This document shows positions 41,174-49,755 of a stretch of 55,120 nt of DNA, piece by piece (positions within the stretch are counted from its first letter, which is position 1; each line of letters begins with the position of its first letter). The notes below the pieces were generated by a model, which did no database searches, was not told where the DNA came from, and saw only the letters and a program-made list of their open reading frames with translations. A program made the translations under genes and the position numbers. The DNA lies in NCBI GenBank assembly GCA_031365725.1, contig JANLYQ010000106.1, positions 1-55,120 of the forward strand. The letters run 5' to 3'. The stretch is from JANLYQ01 sp031365725 (GTDB taxonomy: Bacteria; Actinomycetota; Actinomycetes; JACCUZ01).

Positions 41174-42175
41174 TCAATCGAGGTGTCCCGCGCCCAGCAG
41201 GTGGATGAGTTCCCCCTGCCGCTGCGAGGTGAGACCAGCGGCGCGCGGGCGGTCGAGCCCCTGAGTCCTCTCCCACGCCAACACATCGGCGATGAGCTCG
41301 GGTCGCGGTCGGTGCCGGAGACCGGCAGCTGCAGCCGCCGCCCCCGAGCGCGCGGACCAGCCCTCCCAGCCCGCCTCGACCAGCCACATCGGCAGGGACT
41401 CGGGGCCCATGTACTCGGCGACGCCCTGTCCGAGCAGCCAGGTTGACTCCGCGAAGAGCACGTCGCCGGTGTGTCCCGATGCGGCCCGGGTGGCATCGAT
41501 CCACTCGTGGAACGGCGTGATGGGACCGACGGCGTTGTAGGTGCCCACGGTCTGCGACTCGGCGCAGTCGACGAGCCAGGCGGCCAGGTCGCGGACGTCG
41601 ACGACCTGGGTCGGCGCGTCGGGGGTGTCCGGCACGAGCACTGGTCCGCGCCGGTCGCGCGCGAACGCGGCGGGCCAGTAGCCGGAGCGGTCGGTGTGGT
41701 CGCCTGGTCCGCCGATGAGCCCGGACCGGGCGATGAGCAGGCGCTCCCCGACGGCCGCCGCGGTCGCGCGCTCACACGCCACCTTGGCCCCGCCGTAGGC
41801 GGTCCGGTCCACCGTGTCGAGAGTTGTGGCCGGCAGCAGGTCCGCGCTCTCGTCGGCGCCTGGTACGCCCTGGTCGGCGTATGCGCTGCAGGAGGACACG
41901 TAGGTCCAGTGGCCGGCCCGGTCGGCCAGCGCAGCCAAGGCACCGCACACCATGCCGGGCTGCCAGGACACCTCGACGACAGCGTCCCAGTCCTGCCGGC
42001 GAACAAGGTCATAGGCGCCTGGCTCCGTGCGATCAGCCGCGGCAAAGGCAGCACCCTCGGCGACCCCGCCGGACTCACCCCGGGCCACACAGGTGAGGTC
42101 ATGTCCTCGGAGCAGGGCCTGCCGGGTCACCTCTCGACCCAGCCACGCCGTCCCCCCGAGCAGCAGCATCTTCAT
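41174..42175 (-). CDS. NAD(P)-dependent epimerase/reductase-like protein
   Basis: The 333-residue product is an extended short-chain dehydrogenase. It has a Rossmann motif MLLLGGTAWLGREV (residues 3-16, GGTxxLG), WTYVSSCSAYAD (about 88-99) with the Ser of the catalytic set, and YGGAKVACE (about 123-131) holding the Y-x-x-x-K pair. The Y-G-G-A-K arrangement and C-terminal region resemble the isoflavone-reductase/epimerase-like group often called NAD-dependent epimerase/dehydratase. The substrate is unknown. ATG 42175 is chosen as the first Met directly before the Rossmann strand; upstream in-frame codons add an unlikely basic leader. Confidence 0.85.
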   Translation of the reverse strand: MKMLLLGGTAWLGREVTRQALLRGHDLTCVARGESGGVAEGAAFAAADRTEPGAYDLVRRQDWDAVVEVSWQPGMVCGALAALADRAGHWTYVSSCSAYADQGVPGADESADLLPATTLDTVDRTAYGGAKVACERATAAAVGERLLIARSGLIGGPGDHTDRSGYWPAAFARDRRGPVLVPDTPDAPTQVVDVRDLAAWLVDCAESQTVGTYNAVGPITPFHEWIDATRAASGHTGDVLFAESTWLLGQGVAEYMGPESLPMWLVEAGWEGWSARSGAAAAAAGLRHRPRPELIADVLAWERTQGLDRPRAAGLTSQRQGELIHLLGAGHLD

Positions 42176-42272
42176 GCGCCTAGCCAACAGATCCCTGCGA
42201 TCCGGCAGATCCTGCTTCGCCACCGGCGTAAAGCCGCAAAGCCCGACTGGGCCGGGCGCAGGCTTCGCCGAG

Positions 42273-42683
42273 TCAGCCCGAGACCGTCGGCCCGGCGCGT
42301 TCGATCAGGAACCGCACCAGCACCCGGCGCTCGGCCACCATCGCCCGCCGGTAGTCCGCCCAGTCCGGGTGCTCTCCGGCGACCCGCCGGTAGTAGTCCT
42401 CCAGCAAGGGCAAGGCGTCAGGCTGCTCGACGATCTCGGCGGTGCCCTCGACCTGACCCCACGCACCGAAGAACCCGTTGCTCAGCAGGCACAGCGAGAG
42501 GTGCGGGTCGCGCCGGAGGTTCTTGACCTTGATAGCCGTCTCGCGGGTCGACAGCTCGACCATGCCCTCGTCGTCGACGGCCACTGCGACGGGCGACATC
42601 TGCGGCCACCCGTCCTTGCGGGTGGTGGCCAGCACGGCATGATGGTTGGTGCGGATGAAGTCGCGTGCTTCGTCCGGGGTCAC
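42273..42683 (-). CDS. PPOX-class F420-dependent oxidoreductase-like protein
   Basis: The 136-residue product is a split-barrel flavin/F420-binding protein. It has EARDFIRTNHHAVLATTRKDGWPQMSPVAVAV (about 4-35), then TAIKVKNLRRDPHLSLCLLS (about 46-65) and ADYRRAMVAERRVLVRFLIE near the end. Length and pattern fit the PPOX-class F420-dependent family common in actinobacteria. It likely catalyses reduction of an unknown substrate. The start GTG 42683 is chosen because the domain begins there. It lies 34 bp after the DUF4287 gene on the same strand, so the two are probably co-transcribed. Confidence 0.87.
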   Translation of the reverse strand: MTPDEARDFIRTNHHAVLATTRKDGWPQMSPVAVAVDDEGMVELSTRETAIKVKNLRRDPHLSLCLLSNGFFGAWGQVEGTAEIVEQPDALPLLEDYYRRVAGEHPDWADYRRAMVAERRVLVRFLIERAGPTVSG

Positions 42684-42717
42684 GGACGACCGGCCACAGC
42701 CATCGCGCGGGCGGCCG

Positions 42718-42948
42718 TCAGGATGTGCGCCGGGCGCCCCGGCGCAGGTCGTGCTCGTGCACGATCGCGGACGCGTGTCCCTGGGCGATGCCGTGCTCGT
42801 CGCGCAGCCAGTTGACCCGCTCCTCGAACCGCAAGAGCCCCGGACCGGCCTCGAGCGTCTCGAACCACGCAGGCAGGTCACGCCCTGTCGCCTCGGGCAC
42901 CCGCTCGAGCAGCTGCTGGTGGGTTGCCTCGGAGTGGTGCAGGGACAT
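42718..42948 (-). CDS. DUF4287 domain protein
   Basis: The 76-residue product matches DUF4287 over its full length, with HHSEATHQQLLERVPEATGR (about 4-23) and ERVNWLRDEHGIAQGHASAI (about 43-62). This all-helical domain is often linked to DUF5655 or stands alone; its function is unknown. ATG 42948 follows GGGAGG by 5 nt. It precedes the PPOX gene and diverges from the hypothetical gene at 43033. Confidence 0.82.
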   Translation of the reverse strand: MSLHHSEATHQQLLERVPEATGRDLPAWFETLEAGPGLLRFEERVNWLRDEHGIAQGHASAIVHEHDLRRGARRTS

Positions 42949-43020
42949 CGGCGCCTCCCGTGCGCTCAGCGGACCATGACCCTGAGCCTGCCTCACGTGC
43001 CGGGCGCGCCACAAGGCCCC

Positions 43021-43026
43021 TAGGGT
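43021..43026 (+). promoter_or_regulatory. -10 box of a probable leaderless promoter
   Basis: TAGGGT ends exactly 6 nt before the GTG at 43033, without a ribosome-binding site. Confidence 0.5.
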
Positions 43027-43032
43027 GCCCGG

Positions 43033-43464
43033 GTGGCGGACGACGAGCTGGACAGCGGCTGGGGCGACCTGCTGGACGACCTTGCTGCAGACGTACGTCG
43101 GGTGGTGGACCGCCTGCGCAACCTCTCGGCGGCCCGACTCAGCGCCCCCCCAGCAGCCGCAACATCCTCGACGACTGGCACGCCGGACCACGCCACCCGC
43201 GCCGTCGCTGCTCACTCCGTGGCGCAGGTGCTGGCCGACGCGACGGCTCGACTGGAGGCAGCCTCGACAGGTGACCCGCTGACGATGCACGTGGTGCCGA
43301 TCCTGGCCGACCATGCCACCGGCGAGGTCATCGCCGTCACAGGCAACGACCTCATCGCCGCCGCGGGCCGACTGACTCCCGGCGACCCGGTCGGGGACAC
43401 TGACGCACGTGACGTCGTGTCTGCCGCGGCGGCCGCGCTCACCGACGTACGACGTCGACTGTGA
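43033..43464 (+). CDS. Hypothetical protein
   Basis: The 143-residue product has an acidic N-terminal helix DELDSGWGDLLDDLAADVRR (about 4-23). An Ala/Ser/Thr-rich linker follows, then a second part containing TMHVVPILADHATGEVIAVT (about 84-103) that looks like a small alpha/beta element. I do not recognise a family. Codon use matches neighbouring genes and a leaderless promoter fits the GTG start, which supports a real gene. It ends 12 bp from the convergent thiolase gene. Confidence 0.65.
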   Translation: MADDELDSGWGDLLDDLAADVRRVVDRLRNLSAARLSAPPAAATSSTTGTPDHATRAVAAHSVAQVLADATARLEAASTGDPLTMHVVPILADHATGEVIAVTGNDLIAAAGRLTPGDPVGDTDARDVVSAAAAALTDVRRRL

Positions 43465-43476
43465 ACGCCCACCACC

Positions 43477-44700
43477 TCAGCTGAGGCGCTGAACCACCAT
43501 CGCCATGCCCTGACCGCCACCGACGCACATCGTGACCAGGCCATGCTCCTTGTCGCGGCTCCGCAGACCGTTGAGCAGGGTGGTGGTGATGCGCGCGCCG
43601 GTCGAACCGAACGGGTGGCCGAGGGCGATCGCACCGCCGTGCACGTTGAGCCGGTCGATGTCGATGCCGAGCTCGCGGTAGGACGGGATCACCTGCGCGG
43701 CGAAGGCTTCGTTGATCTCCACGAGGTCCATGTCGTCGATCGTCATGCCGGCCAGCATGAGTGCGCGACGGGAGGCTTCGACCGGGCCGAGGCCCATGAT
43801 CTCGGGCGAGAGCCCTGAGACGCCGGTGGACACGATGCGCGCCAGCGGTGTGAGGCCGAGCTCGGCGGCGCGCGAGTCGGACACGATGACCAATGCCGCT
43901 GCGCCGTCGTTGAGCGGGCAGCAGTTGGCTGCGGTGACGGTGCCAGCCTCGCGGAACGCCGGCTTGAGGGCGGCGACCCCTTCCAGCGTGACCCCCGCGC
44001 GGGGGCCGTCGTCGCGACTGACCACCGTGCCGTCAGGTGTCGTGATCGGGGTGATCTCGCGCTCGAAGAAGCCATCGGCGATCGCCTTCTCGGCGAGGTT
44101 CTGCGAGCGCACGCCGAACTCGTCCTGCTCGGCGCGGCTGATGCCTCGGGAGGTGGCGAGGTTCTCGGCGGTCTGGCCCATCGCGATGTAGACGTCAGGC
44201 ACCAGGCCGCGGGCACGGGGATCCTCCCAGACCTCGTTGCTGGCAGCCGTTTCTGCGGTCCGCGCTCGCGCTTCGTCGAACACCGGGTCGACGAACTCCT
44301 CGCGGCCGCGACCCGCCCCGCTGAACGCCGGGTAGTGCGACACGCACTCCACCCCGGCCGACACGAAGGCATGGCCCTCGCCCGACTTGATGGCGTGGAA
44401 AGCCATCCGCGAGGTCTGCACCGACGACGCGCAGAATCGGTTCACCGTCGTGCCGGGCAACGCGTCGTGCCCGAGCGAGACCGCGACCCGGCGGGCGAGG
44501 TTGACGCCCTGCTTGCCCTCGGGCTCGGCGCATCCGAGCATCAGGTCGTCGAGGGTGTCGGGGTCGAGTGCCGTCACCTGGTCCAGGGCCGCCTGGATGA
44601 CGGTCGAGGCAAGGTGGTCCGGCCGTACCCCGACCAGCGAGCCCTTGAAGGCTCGACCGATCGGGGTGCGGGCAGCGGCAACGATCACGGCCTCAGGCAT
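43477..44700 (-). CDS. Thiolase (acetyl-CoA C-acyltransferase)
   Basis: The 407-residue product is a thiolase. The nucleophilic Cys is in NRFCASSVQ (Cys90), the second signature NVHGGAIALGHPFGSTGAR carries the catalytic His (about 354-372), and CVGGGQGMAMV near the C-terminus holds the second Cys. The N-terminal PEAVIVAAARTPIGRAFKG is typical of the degradative FadA/PcaF-like group. It should cleave 3-ketoacyl-CoA to acetyl-CoA, or run in reverse. No beta-oxidation partner lies next to it. The start ATG 44700 has a leaderless-type -10 box overlapping the stop of the upstream SGNH hydrolase gene. Confidence 0.94.
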   Translation of the reverse strand: MPEAVIVAAARTPIGRAFKGSLVGVRPDHLASTVIQAALDQVTALDPDTLDDLMLGCAEPEGKQGVNLARRVAVSLGHDALPGTTVNRFCASSVQTSRMAFHAIKSGEGHAFVSAGVECVSHYPAFSGAGRGREEFVDPVFDEARARTAETAASNEVWEDPRARGLVPDVYIAMGQTAENLATSRGISRAEQDEFGVRSQNLAEKAIADGFFEREITPITTPDGTVVSRDDGPRAGVTLEGVAALKPAFREAGTVTAANCCPLNDGAAALVIVSDSRAAELGLTPLARIVSTGVSGLSPEIMGLGPVEASRRALMLAGMTIDDMDLVEINEAFAAQVIPSYRELGIDIDRLNVHGGAIALGHPFGSTGARITTTLLNGLRSRDKEHGLVTMCVGGGQGMAMVVQRLS

Positions 44701-44707
44701 GACTCGC

Positions 44708-44713
44708 ACGCTA
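44708..44713 (-). promoter_or_regulatory. -10 box of a probable leaderless promoter
   Basis: TAGCGT on the minus strand ends 7 nt before the thiolase ATG and includes the TAG stop of the SGNH hydrolase gene. Confidence 0.5.
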
Positions 44714-45754
44714 GCGCAGCGGCCCATCGACCTCGTCGGTCGCGGCCACCTCGGCGGCGTGGGACACCTCGCCCGGGTCACCGGCAGGACGCCGGCGCAA
44801 CAGCGCCCACCGCCCGCGGGGGCCTCGGTCGCGGCCACCGACCTGCGCCGGACCCACCTCCGTGCCGGGCTCGTCGGCGGCCTCGGCTGCAGCCACCGAG
44901 ATGGGCCGGACGCCCTCACCGCGGGCCAGGTCCGGTGCCTGCTCGGCCTCGCCGCCGAGCCAGACCCCGAGCGAGGCGCACACCGATGGGAGCAGCGCTG
45001 TGGCAACGGCCCCGTAGCCGGCCGGTGAGGGGTGAAAACGGTCCGGGCCGAACATCTCCGCCGGCGACGCGGCAAACTCTGGCCCGAGCAGGTCGCCGAG
45101 CGACACGCTGCGGCCGCCGGCCTCGACGACGGCGATGGTCTGGGCGGCGGCGAGCTGCCGACTGGCCCGGCGGGCGATCCAGCGCAGCGGCTTGGGGATC
45201 GGCTCGACCGTGCCCAGGTCAGGACACGTGCCGACGACCACCTCGGCCCCCAGGTCACGGAGCCGGCGTACAGCATGGTCGAGGTGTCGGACGGCGGTCG
45301 GCGGACGCACCCGGTGAGTCACGTCGTTGGCGCCGACCATCAGCACAGCGACGTCGACGGGCAGGCCGGCGTCGGCGGCGACGGCCACCTGCGCCGACAG
45401 GTCGCTGCTGCGGGCGCCGACAGTCGCGACCCGGGTCAGGCGCACCGGCCGACCGGCGCACTCGGCCAGCCCGGCCGCGAGCATGACCCCCGGCGTCTGG
45501 CGCACGTGCTCCACCCCATAGCCGCACGCGCCCGAGTCGCCGAGCATCAGCAGGTGCAGCAGTGGGCCGTCGTGGTCGGTGCCGTAGACCCCGTCGCCGT
45601 CGAGCGGCCCCGCCTCGGGCTCGCCGATGGCACGCCTGGCCACGGCCGCCTGCGCGCGCACAAGACCGAACGCACCGGCCGTGGCGACGCCTAGCCCCCC
45701 ACCGCCGTACGCCGCGGCCATGGCGATGCGGCGGGCGGTCCGAGCCTTGCTCAC
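44711..45754 (-). CDS. SGNH/GDSL-type hydrolase
   Basis: The 347-residue product has one N-terminal hydrophobic segment (about 10-35), possibly a signal anchor. An SGNH hydrolase domain follows: MLGDSGACGYG (about 69-79) carries the catalytic Ser, VLMVGANDVTH (about 135-145) the Asn block, and RFHPSPAGYG (about 239-248) the catalytic His. It should hydrolyse an ester on the outer face of the membrane. The last 85 residues are Ala/Glu/Arg-rich and look disordered. The start is GTG 45754 with a leaderless -10 box, divergent from cystathionine beta-synthase across 45 bp. Confidence 0.87.
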   Translation of the reverse strand: MSKARTARRIAMAAAYGGGGLGVATAGAFGLVRAQAAVARRAIGEPEAGPLDGDGVYGTDHDGPLLHLLMLGDSGACGYGVEHVRQTPGVMLAAGLAECAGRPVRLTRVATVGARSSDLSAQVAVAADAGLPVDVAVLMVGANDVTHRVRPPTAVRHLDHAVRRLRDLGAEVVVGTCPDLGTVEPIPKPLRWIARRASRQLAAAQTIAVVEAGGRSVSLGDLLGPEFAASPAEMFGPDRFHPSPAGYGAVATALLPSVCASLGVWLGGEAEQAPDLARGEGVRPISVAAAEAADEPGTEVGPAQVGGRDRGPRGRWALLRRRPAGDPGEVSHAAEVAATDEVDGPLR

Positions 45755-45760
45755 CGGGGG

Positions 45761-45766
45761 AATCTA
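45761..45766 (-). promoter_or_regulatory. -10 box of a probable leaderless promoter
   Basis: TAGATT on the minus strand ends 6 nt before the GTG start of the SGNH hydrolase gene. Confidence 0.55.
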
Positions 45767-45786
45767 GCCGACGACGCGCGGCCCCT

Positions 45787-45792
45787 TAGGCT
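45787..45792 (+). promoter_or_regulatory. -10 box of a probable leaderless promoter
   Basis: TAGGCT ends 7 nt before the ATG of cystathionine beta-synthase. It lies back to back with the opposite promoter at 45761-45766. Confidence 0.55.
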
Positions 45793-45799
45793 CCCGGGC

Positions 45800-47173
45800 A
45801 TGCAGTTCGTCGAGTCTGTGGTCGATCTTGTGGGCAACACCCCGCTGGTGCGGCTGTCGTCGGTGGGGCGCGACGTGTCCGCCACGGTGCTGGCCAAGGT
45901 GGAGTACCTCAACCCCGGCGGGTCGGTGAAGGACCGCATCGCCGTGCGGATGGTCGAGGCCGCGGAGGCCTCCGGCGCCTTGCTGCCGGGCGGCACCATC
46001 GTCGAGCCGACCTCCGGCAACACCGGTGTCGGCCTCGCGCTGGTGGCGCAGAAGCGCGGCTACCAGTGCATCTTCGTGCTGCCGGACAAGGTCAGTCAGG
46101 ACAAGATCAATGTGCTCAAGGCGTACGGCGCCCGGGTCGAGGTGTGCCCGACTGCGGTGTCGCCCGAGGACCCACGTAGCTACTACTCGGTCAGCGACCG
46201 GCTGGTGCGCGAGATCGAGGGTGCCTGGAAGCCCGACCAGTACTCCAACCCGGAGAACCCGCGCTCGCATTACGAGACCACCGGTCCCGAGATCTGGAAG
46301 CAGACCGACGGCCGGGTGACGCACTTTGTCACCGGCGTCGGCACCGGCGGCACCATCACCGGTACGGGTCGCTATCTGAAGGAAGCCAGTGGCGGCGCCG
46401 TGACCATCGTCGGCGCCGACCCCGAGGGCTCGGTCTACTCCGGCGGCACCGGCCGGCCCTATCTCGTGGAGGGCGTCGGCGAGGACTTCTGGCCCACGGC
46501 CTACGACCCGTCGGTCACGGATGAGATCGTCGCCGTCTCCGACCGCGACTCGTTCCTCATGACGCGCCGCCTTGCCCGCGAGGAGGGGCTGCTGGTCGGC
46601 GGGTCGTGCGGCATGGCGGTCGTGGCTGCGTTGGAGGTCGCGTCGCGGCTGACCGCGGACGACGTCGTGGTGGTGCTGCTGCCAGACGGTGGGCGCGGCT
46701 ACCTCGGCAAGATCTTCAGCGACGACTGGATGGCTGACTACGGCTTCCTCGACGGCGACGCCTCGGCCGGTACGACGGTCGGCGAGGTGCTTGCCGGCAA
46801 GAGCGGCTCGGTGCCGACCCTCGTGCACGTGCACCCCTACGAGACGGTGCGAGAGGCCATCGACATCCTGCGGGAGTACAGCGTCTCGCAGATGCCGGTC
46901 GTCAAGGCCGAGCCGCCGGTGACTGCCGGCGAGGTAGTCGGCTCGGTCAGCGAGAAGGAACTGCTCGACCTGTTGTTCTCCGGCAAGGCGCACCTGGCCG
47001 ACGCCCTCGAGCGGCATATGTCGGCGCCGCTCCCGATCGTCGGTGCCGGTGAGCCGGTGGCCGCGGCGACGGCGGCCCTCGAGAGGTCGGACGCCTTGTT
47101 GGTGCACGAGGACGGTAAGCCGGCAGGCGTCCTGACTCGCCAGGACCTGCTTGGCTTCCTCGCCGCCGGCTGA
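45800..47173 (+). CDS. cbs: Cystathionine beta-synthase
   Basis: The 457-residue product is a fold type II PLP enzyme joined to a pair of CBS domains, the architecture of cystathionine beta-synthase. The PLP lysine is in NPGGSVKDR (Lys44), the phosphate-binding loop is GVGTGGTITGTG (about 178-189), and PTSGNTGVGLAL (about 72-83) binds the substrate. The C-terminal CBS pair spans about 330-455. It condenses serine and homocysteine to cystathionine in the transsulfuration path. The matching gamma-enzyme is encoded at 50767. A bound adenosyl regulator at the CBS domains is possible but cannot be shown. Confidence 0.93.
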   Translation: MQFVESVVDLVGNTPLVRLSSVGRDVSATVLAKVEYLNPGGSVKDRIAVRMVEAAEASGALLPGGTIVEPTSGNTGVGLALVAQKRGYQCIFVLPDKVSQDKINVLKAYGARVEVCPTAVSPEDPRSYYSVSDRLVREIEGAWKPDQYSNPENPRSHYETTGPEIWKQTDGRVTHFVTGVGTGGTITGTGRYLKEASGGAVTIVGADPEGSVYSGGTGRPYLVEGVGEDFWPTAYDPSVTDEIVAVSDRDSFLMTRRLAREEGLLVGGSCGMAVVAALEVASRLTADDVVVVLLPDGGRGYLGKIFSDDWMADYGFLDGDASAGTTVGEVLAGKSGSVPTLVHVHPYETVREAIDILREYSVSQMPVVKAEPPVTAGEVVGSVSEKELLDLLFSGKAHLADALERHMSAPLPIVGAGEPVAAATAALERSDALLVHEDGKPAGVLTRQDLLGFLAAG

Positions 47174-47174
47174 G

Positions 47175-47867
47175 TCAGCTCCCTGGCAGCTCGACCCGGG
47201 TCGGTGCGTCCTGGCCGTGCGCCGTCGCGTCATAGCCGACCTGGCAGAAGCCGTGGTTGCAGTAGCCGCGGGGGTTCTTGTGCAGGTAGCCCTGGTGGTA
47301 GTCCTCGGCGTACCAGAACGTGCCGGCCTCGGCAGCGGGACGGATCTCGGTGGAGATCTCGCCGTAGCCCGCTTCCTTCAGCGCCTGCTGGTAGCGCGCC
47401 CGTGACGCCTCAACGGCAGCAAGCTGCCCGTCCGTGGTGGGGTAGATCGCTGAGCGGTACTGCGAGCCGACGTCGTTGCCCTGCTGGTCCGGCGTAGTCG
47501 GGTCGTGGTTCTCCCAGAACGCCTTGAGCAGCACGTCGATGTCGACCTTGGCAGGGTCGAAGACCACCCGCACTGCCTCGGTGTGACCGGTGCGGCCCGT
47601 GCAGGTCTCGTCGTACGTCGGGTTCGGCGTGAAGCCGCCCAGGTAGCCGACTGCTGTCACGTCGACGCCGGGCAGCGACCAGAAGATGCGTTCGGAGCCC
47701 CAGAAGCAGCCCATCGCCACGAAGATCTCCTCGTGGCCCGGGGCCACTGCGCCCTCGATCGGCGTCCCCAGCACGACGTGGTCGCGGGCCAGGGTGAACG
47801 GTCGCTGCGGCCGACCGGGCAGGGCCTCGGCGGCAGTGACATGGACGGGCTTCTTGGCAAAGAACAT
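47175..47867 (-). CDS. msrA: Peptide methionine sulfoxide reductase MsrA
   Basis: The 230-residue product has the MsrA active site AMGCFWGSER (Cys54) and the conserved YLGGFTPNPTYDETCTGRTGH (about 88-108). The C-terminal NPRGYCNHGFCQ has two resolving cysteines. It reduces methionine-S-sulfoxide in oxidised proteins, using thioredoxin to recycle the cysteines. An N-terminal extension of about 45 residues before the catalytic loop is as in the longer E. coli-like form. ATG 47867 lies 7 nt after AGGAGG. It converges on cbs with one base between the stops. Confidence 0.96.
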   Translation of the reverse strand: MFFAKKPVHVTAAEALPGRPQRPFTLARDHVVLGTPIEGAVAPGHEEIFVAMGCFWGSERIFWSLPGVDVTAVGYLGGFTPNPTYDETCTGRTGHTEAVRVVFDPAKVDIDVLLKAFWENHDPTTPDQQGNDVGSQYRSAIYPTTDGQLAAVEASRARYQQALKEAGYGEISTEIRPAAEAGTFWYAEDYHQGYLHKNPRGYCNHGFCQVGYDATAHGQDAPTRVELPGS

Positions 47868-47943
47868 GGGTGAACCTCCTGCCGAGAGCAACGAGTCGAG
47901 GTCGCGCGGTTGTTCCGTCCCGATGTCTGACGGATTGGTGACG

Positions 47944-48810
47944 TCAGCCCCGGTGCAGCGGCCGGGTCAGGCAGGTCGGGCCACCGTCGCCCTTGTTGAT
48001 CTGCGACGCCGCATAGGTGTGCACCTCGACGCCGGCCGCCTCCAGCGACTTCCTGGTCTTCGGCGCGCTGTCGGCCATCACCACCACGCCGGACCGCACC
48101 GCCAGCACGTTGCACCCCTGCTCGTCGAGCTCGTTCGGGTCCGCCGGCACCGTCCGGTAGCCGCGCTCGGCCAGCATCTCGAGCAGCGGCACCGGGGCAA
48201 GCGGCTCGAACACCACGGCCAGGTCCGGCGCGACCGGCGACACGACCGACATCAGGTGCATGACGTGCGCGGCACCCAGGTGGTGGGGCAGGTCCGCCCG
48301 CTCGACCGTCACGCCTTCGCTGGCCAAGATCTCGGTGAGCTGGGCGTGGGCAGCGGCATTGGTGCGATATCCGCGCCCGACCGCCAGCGTCGTCTGGTCG
48401 AGCCAGCACATGTCGCCGCCGTCGGCCGTTGCGTCGCCGGTCAGTCGGCCGATCACCGGCACCCCGGCCTTCTCGACCTCGGCGGCAAGAAAGGCCGGTT
48501 CGCCGCGCCGGGCTGGCTTGGCCATCTGCAGCTGGATCGCACCGGCGCCGGTGACGAACACCGGGTCGTAGGCGAAGCAGCCGTCGACCAACCCGTCCGG
48601 CGCTTCGGCCAGGACCACCTCGACACCCAGCCCGACAAGGATTTCGACGAACTCCTCGTGCTCGCGCAGCAGCCGGTCGGCGTCCGGCGTCCGCCACCCG
48701 GCAGCAGCGAAGTCACCTGTCGTGGTCGGTCGTACGACGAGAACGCGGTGCAGCTCGGCCGACATCGAGCGGACACCGAAGGACGGGGCAGCGGCTGGAG
48801 TGGTGGTCAC
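47944..48810 (-). CDS. Dimethylarginine dimethylaminohydrolase-like amidinotransferase-fold protein
   Basis: The 288-residue product has the guanidine-modifying (pentein) fold. It has FAYDPVFVTGAGAIQLQMAK (about 104-123), GDMCWLD (about 154-160) with a conserved Asp, and HHLGAAHVMHLMSVV (about 198-212) carrying the catalytic His. The C-terminal nucleophile is in GGPTCLTRPLHR. This fits DDAH-type enzymes, which hydrolyse N-methylated arginine to citrulline, or a related arginine deiminase-like activity. Substrate specificity is not proven. GTG 48810 is used; an internal ATG at 48765 begins closer to the fold and remains possible. The gene diverges from the alpha/beta hydrolase gene. Confidence 0.85.
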   Translation of the reverse strand: MTTTPAAAPSFGVRSMSAELHRVLVVRPTTTGDFAAAGWRTPDADRLLREHEEFVEILVGLGVEVVLAEAPDGLVDGCFAYDPVFVTGAGAIQLQMAKPARRGEPAFLAAEVEKAGVPVIGRLTGDATADGGDMCWLDQTTLAVGRGYRTNAAAHAQLTEILASEGVTVERADLPHHLGAAHVMHLMSVVSPVAPDLAVVFEPLAPVPLLEMLAERGYRTVPADPNELDEQGCNVLAVRSGVVVMADSAPKTRKSLEAAGVEVHTYAASQINKGDGGPTCLTRPLHRG

Positions 48811-48864
48811 CCTGGCATCGTGCCAGGCCACCGGCTCGCCCGGGTGGGGTGGTTGGATCGCCGC

Positions 48865-49740
48865 ATGACGCGCGAAATGTTCGAGGCACCGGTCACCGGT
48901 GGAGTCCTGGCGGGGTACGTCGACGGGCCGGCGGACGACGATGCGCTCGGCCCCGACCGGGCGCTGGTGCTGCATGGTGGTCCGGGACTGTCGGTCGGCA
49001 TCGTCGACGACTTGGTGGCCGAGCTCGCGGCGTCCTACCGGGTCGCGACCTATCAGCAGCGCGGCATCGCGCCCTCGACGATCGACGGCGAGTTCACCAT
49101 TGCCGAAGCGGTGGCTGATGTCGCTGCCGTGCTCGACCACCTCGGCTGGGACACGGCGTACATCGTGGGGCACAGCTGGGGCGGTCACCTGGCGTTCTGG
49201 GTGGCCGGGCAGCTGCCCGAGCGGCTGCTCGGCGTCCTGTCGGTCGACCCGCTGGGTGCGGTCGGCGACGGGGGCAACGCGGAGTTCGAGGCCGAGATGT
49301 CGGCCCGCACCCCGGCCGACGTGCGCGAACGGGCCTCGGAGCTGGACCGGCTGGCGCAGCACGGCGAGGTCAGCGAGGAGCAGGCGCTGGAGAGCTTCGA
49401 GCTGATGTGGCCGGCCTACTTCGCCGACCCGGCCACCGCACCGCCCATGCCTGCGGGCATGCGGCTCTCGATCCCGGCGTACTCCGGGTTGTTCACCGAT
49501 CTGGTGGCCCGGCTGCCGGAGCTGGAGGCGTCGCTGCCGTCCATCACCGTGCCGGTGTCGGTCCTGGTCGGCGACCGCAGCCCGATCCCGATGGCCGCGG
49601 GTCTGGACAGTGCCGCGCGCATCCCCGGTGCGCTCACCGTGGTCGTCGAAGGCGCCGGCCACCTGCCCCATCACGAACGACCCGGTTGCGTCCGTCAGGC
49701 GTTGGACGAGTTGGCCGACCACGTGGCAGCCCGCGCCTGA
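48865..49740 (+). CDS. Alpha/beta hydrolase (proline iminopeptidase-like)
   Basis: The 291-residue product is a canonical alpha/beta hydrolase. It has the oxyanion strand LVLHGGPGLSVG (about 34-45), TYQQRGIAPS (about 63-72), the nucleophile elbow IVGHSWGGHLAF (Ser near 103) and the C-terminal His in GAGHLPHHERP (about 263-273). The HGGPG motif and the QRG turn are shared with proline iminopeptidases. Many actinobacterial proteins with this pattern act on other amides or esters. It has no obvious partner gene. Confidence 0.88.
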   Translation: MTREMFEAPVTGGVLAGYVDGPADDDALGPDRALVLHGGPGLSVGIVDDLVAELAASYRVATYQQRGIAPSTIDGEFTIAEAVADVAAVLDHLGWDTAYIVGHSWGGHLAFWVAGQLPERLLGVLSVDPLGAVGDGGNAEFEAEMSARTPADVRERASELDRLAQHGEVSEEQALESFELMWPAYFADPATAPPMPAGMRLSIPAYSGLFTDLVARLPELEASLPSITVPVSVLVGDRSPIPMAAGLDSAARIPGALTVVVEGAGHLPHHERPGCVRQALDELADHVAARA

Positions 49741-49755
49741 CCAGGAGCTCCTGCC

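Noticed and set aside
39480..41504. 674-codon antisense frame across the tRNA, Bax-inhibitor and kinase genes
   Set aside because: It overlaps a tRNA and two well-supported genes and has only composition-biased sequence.
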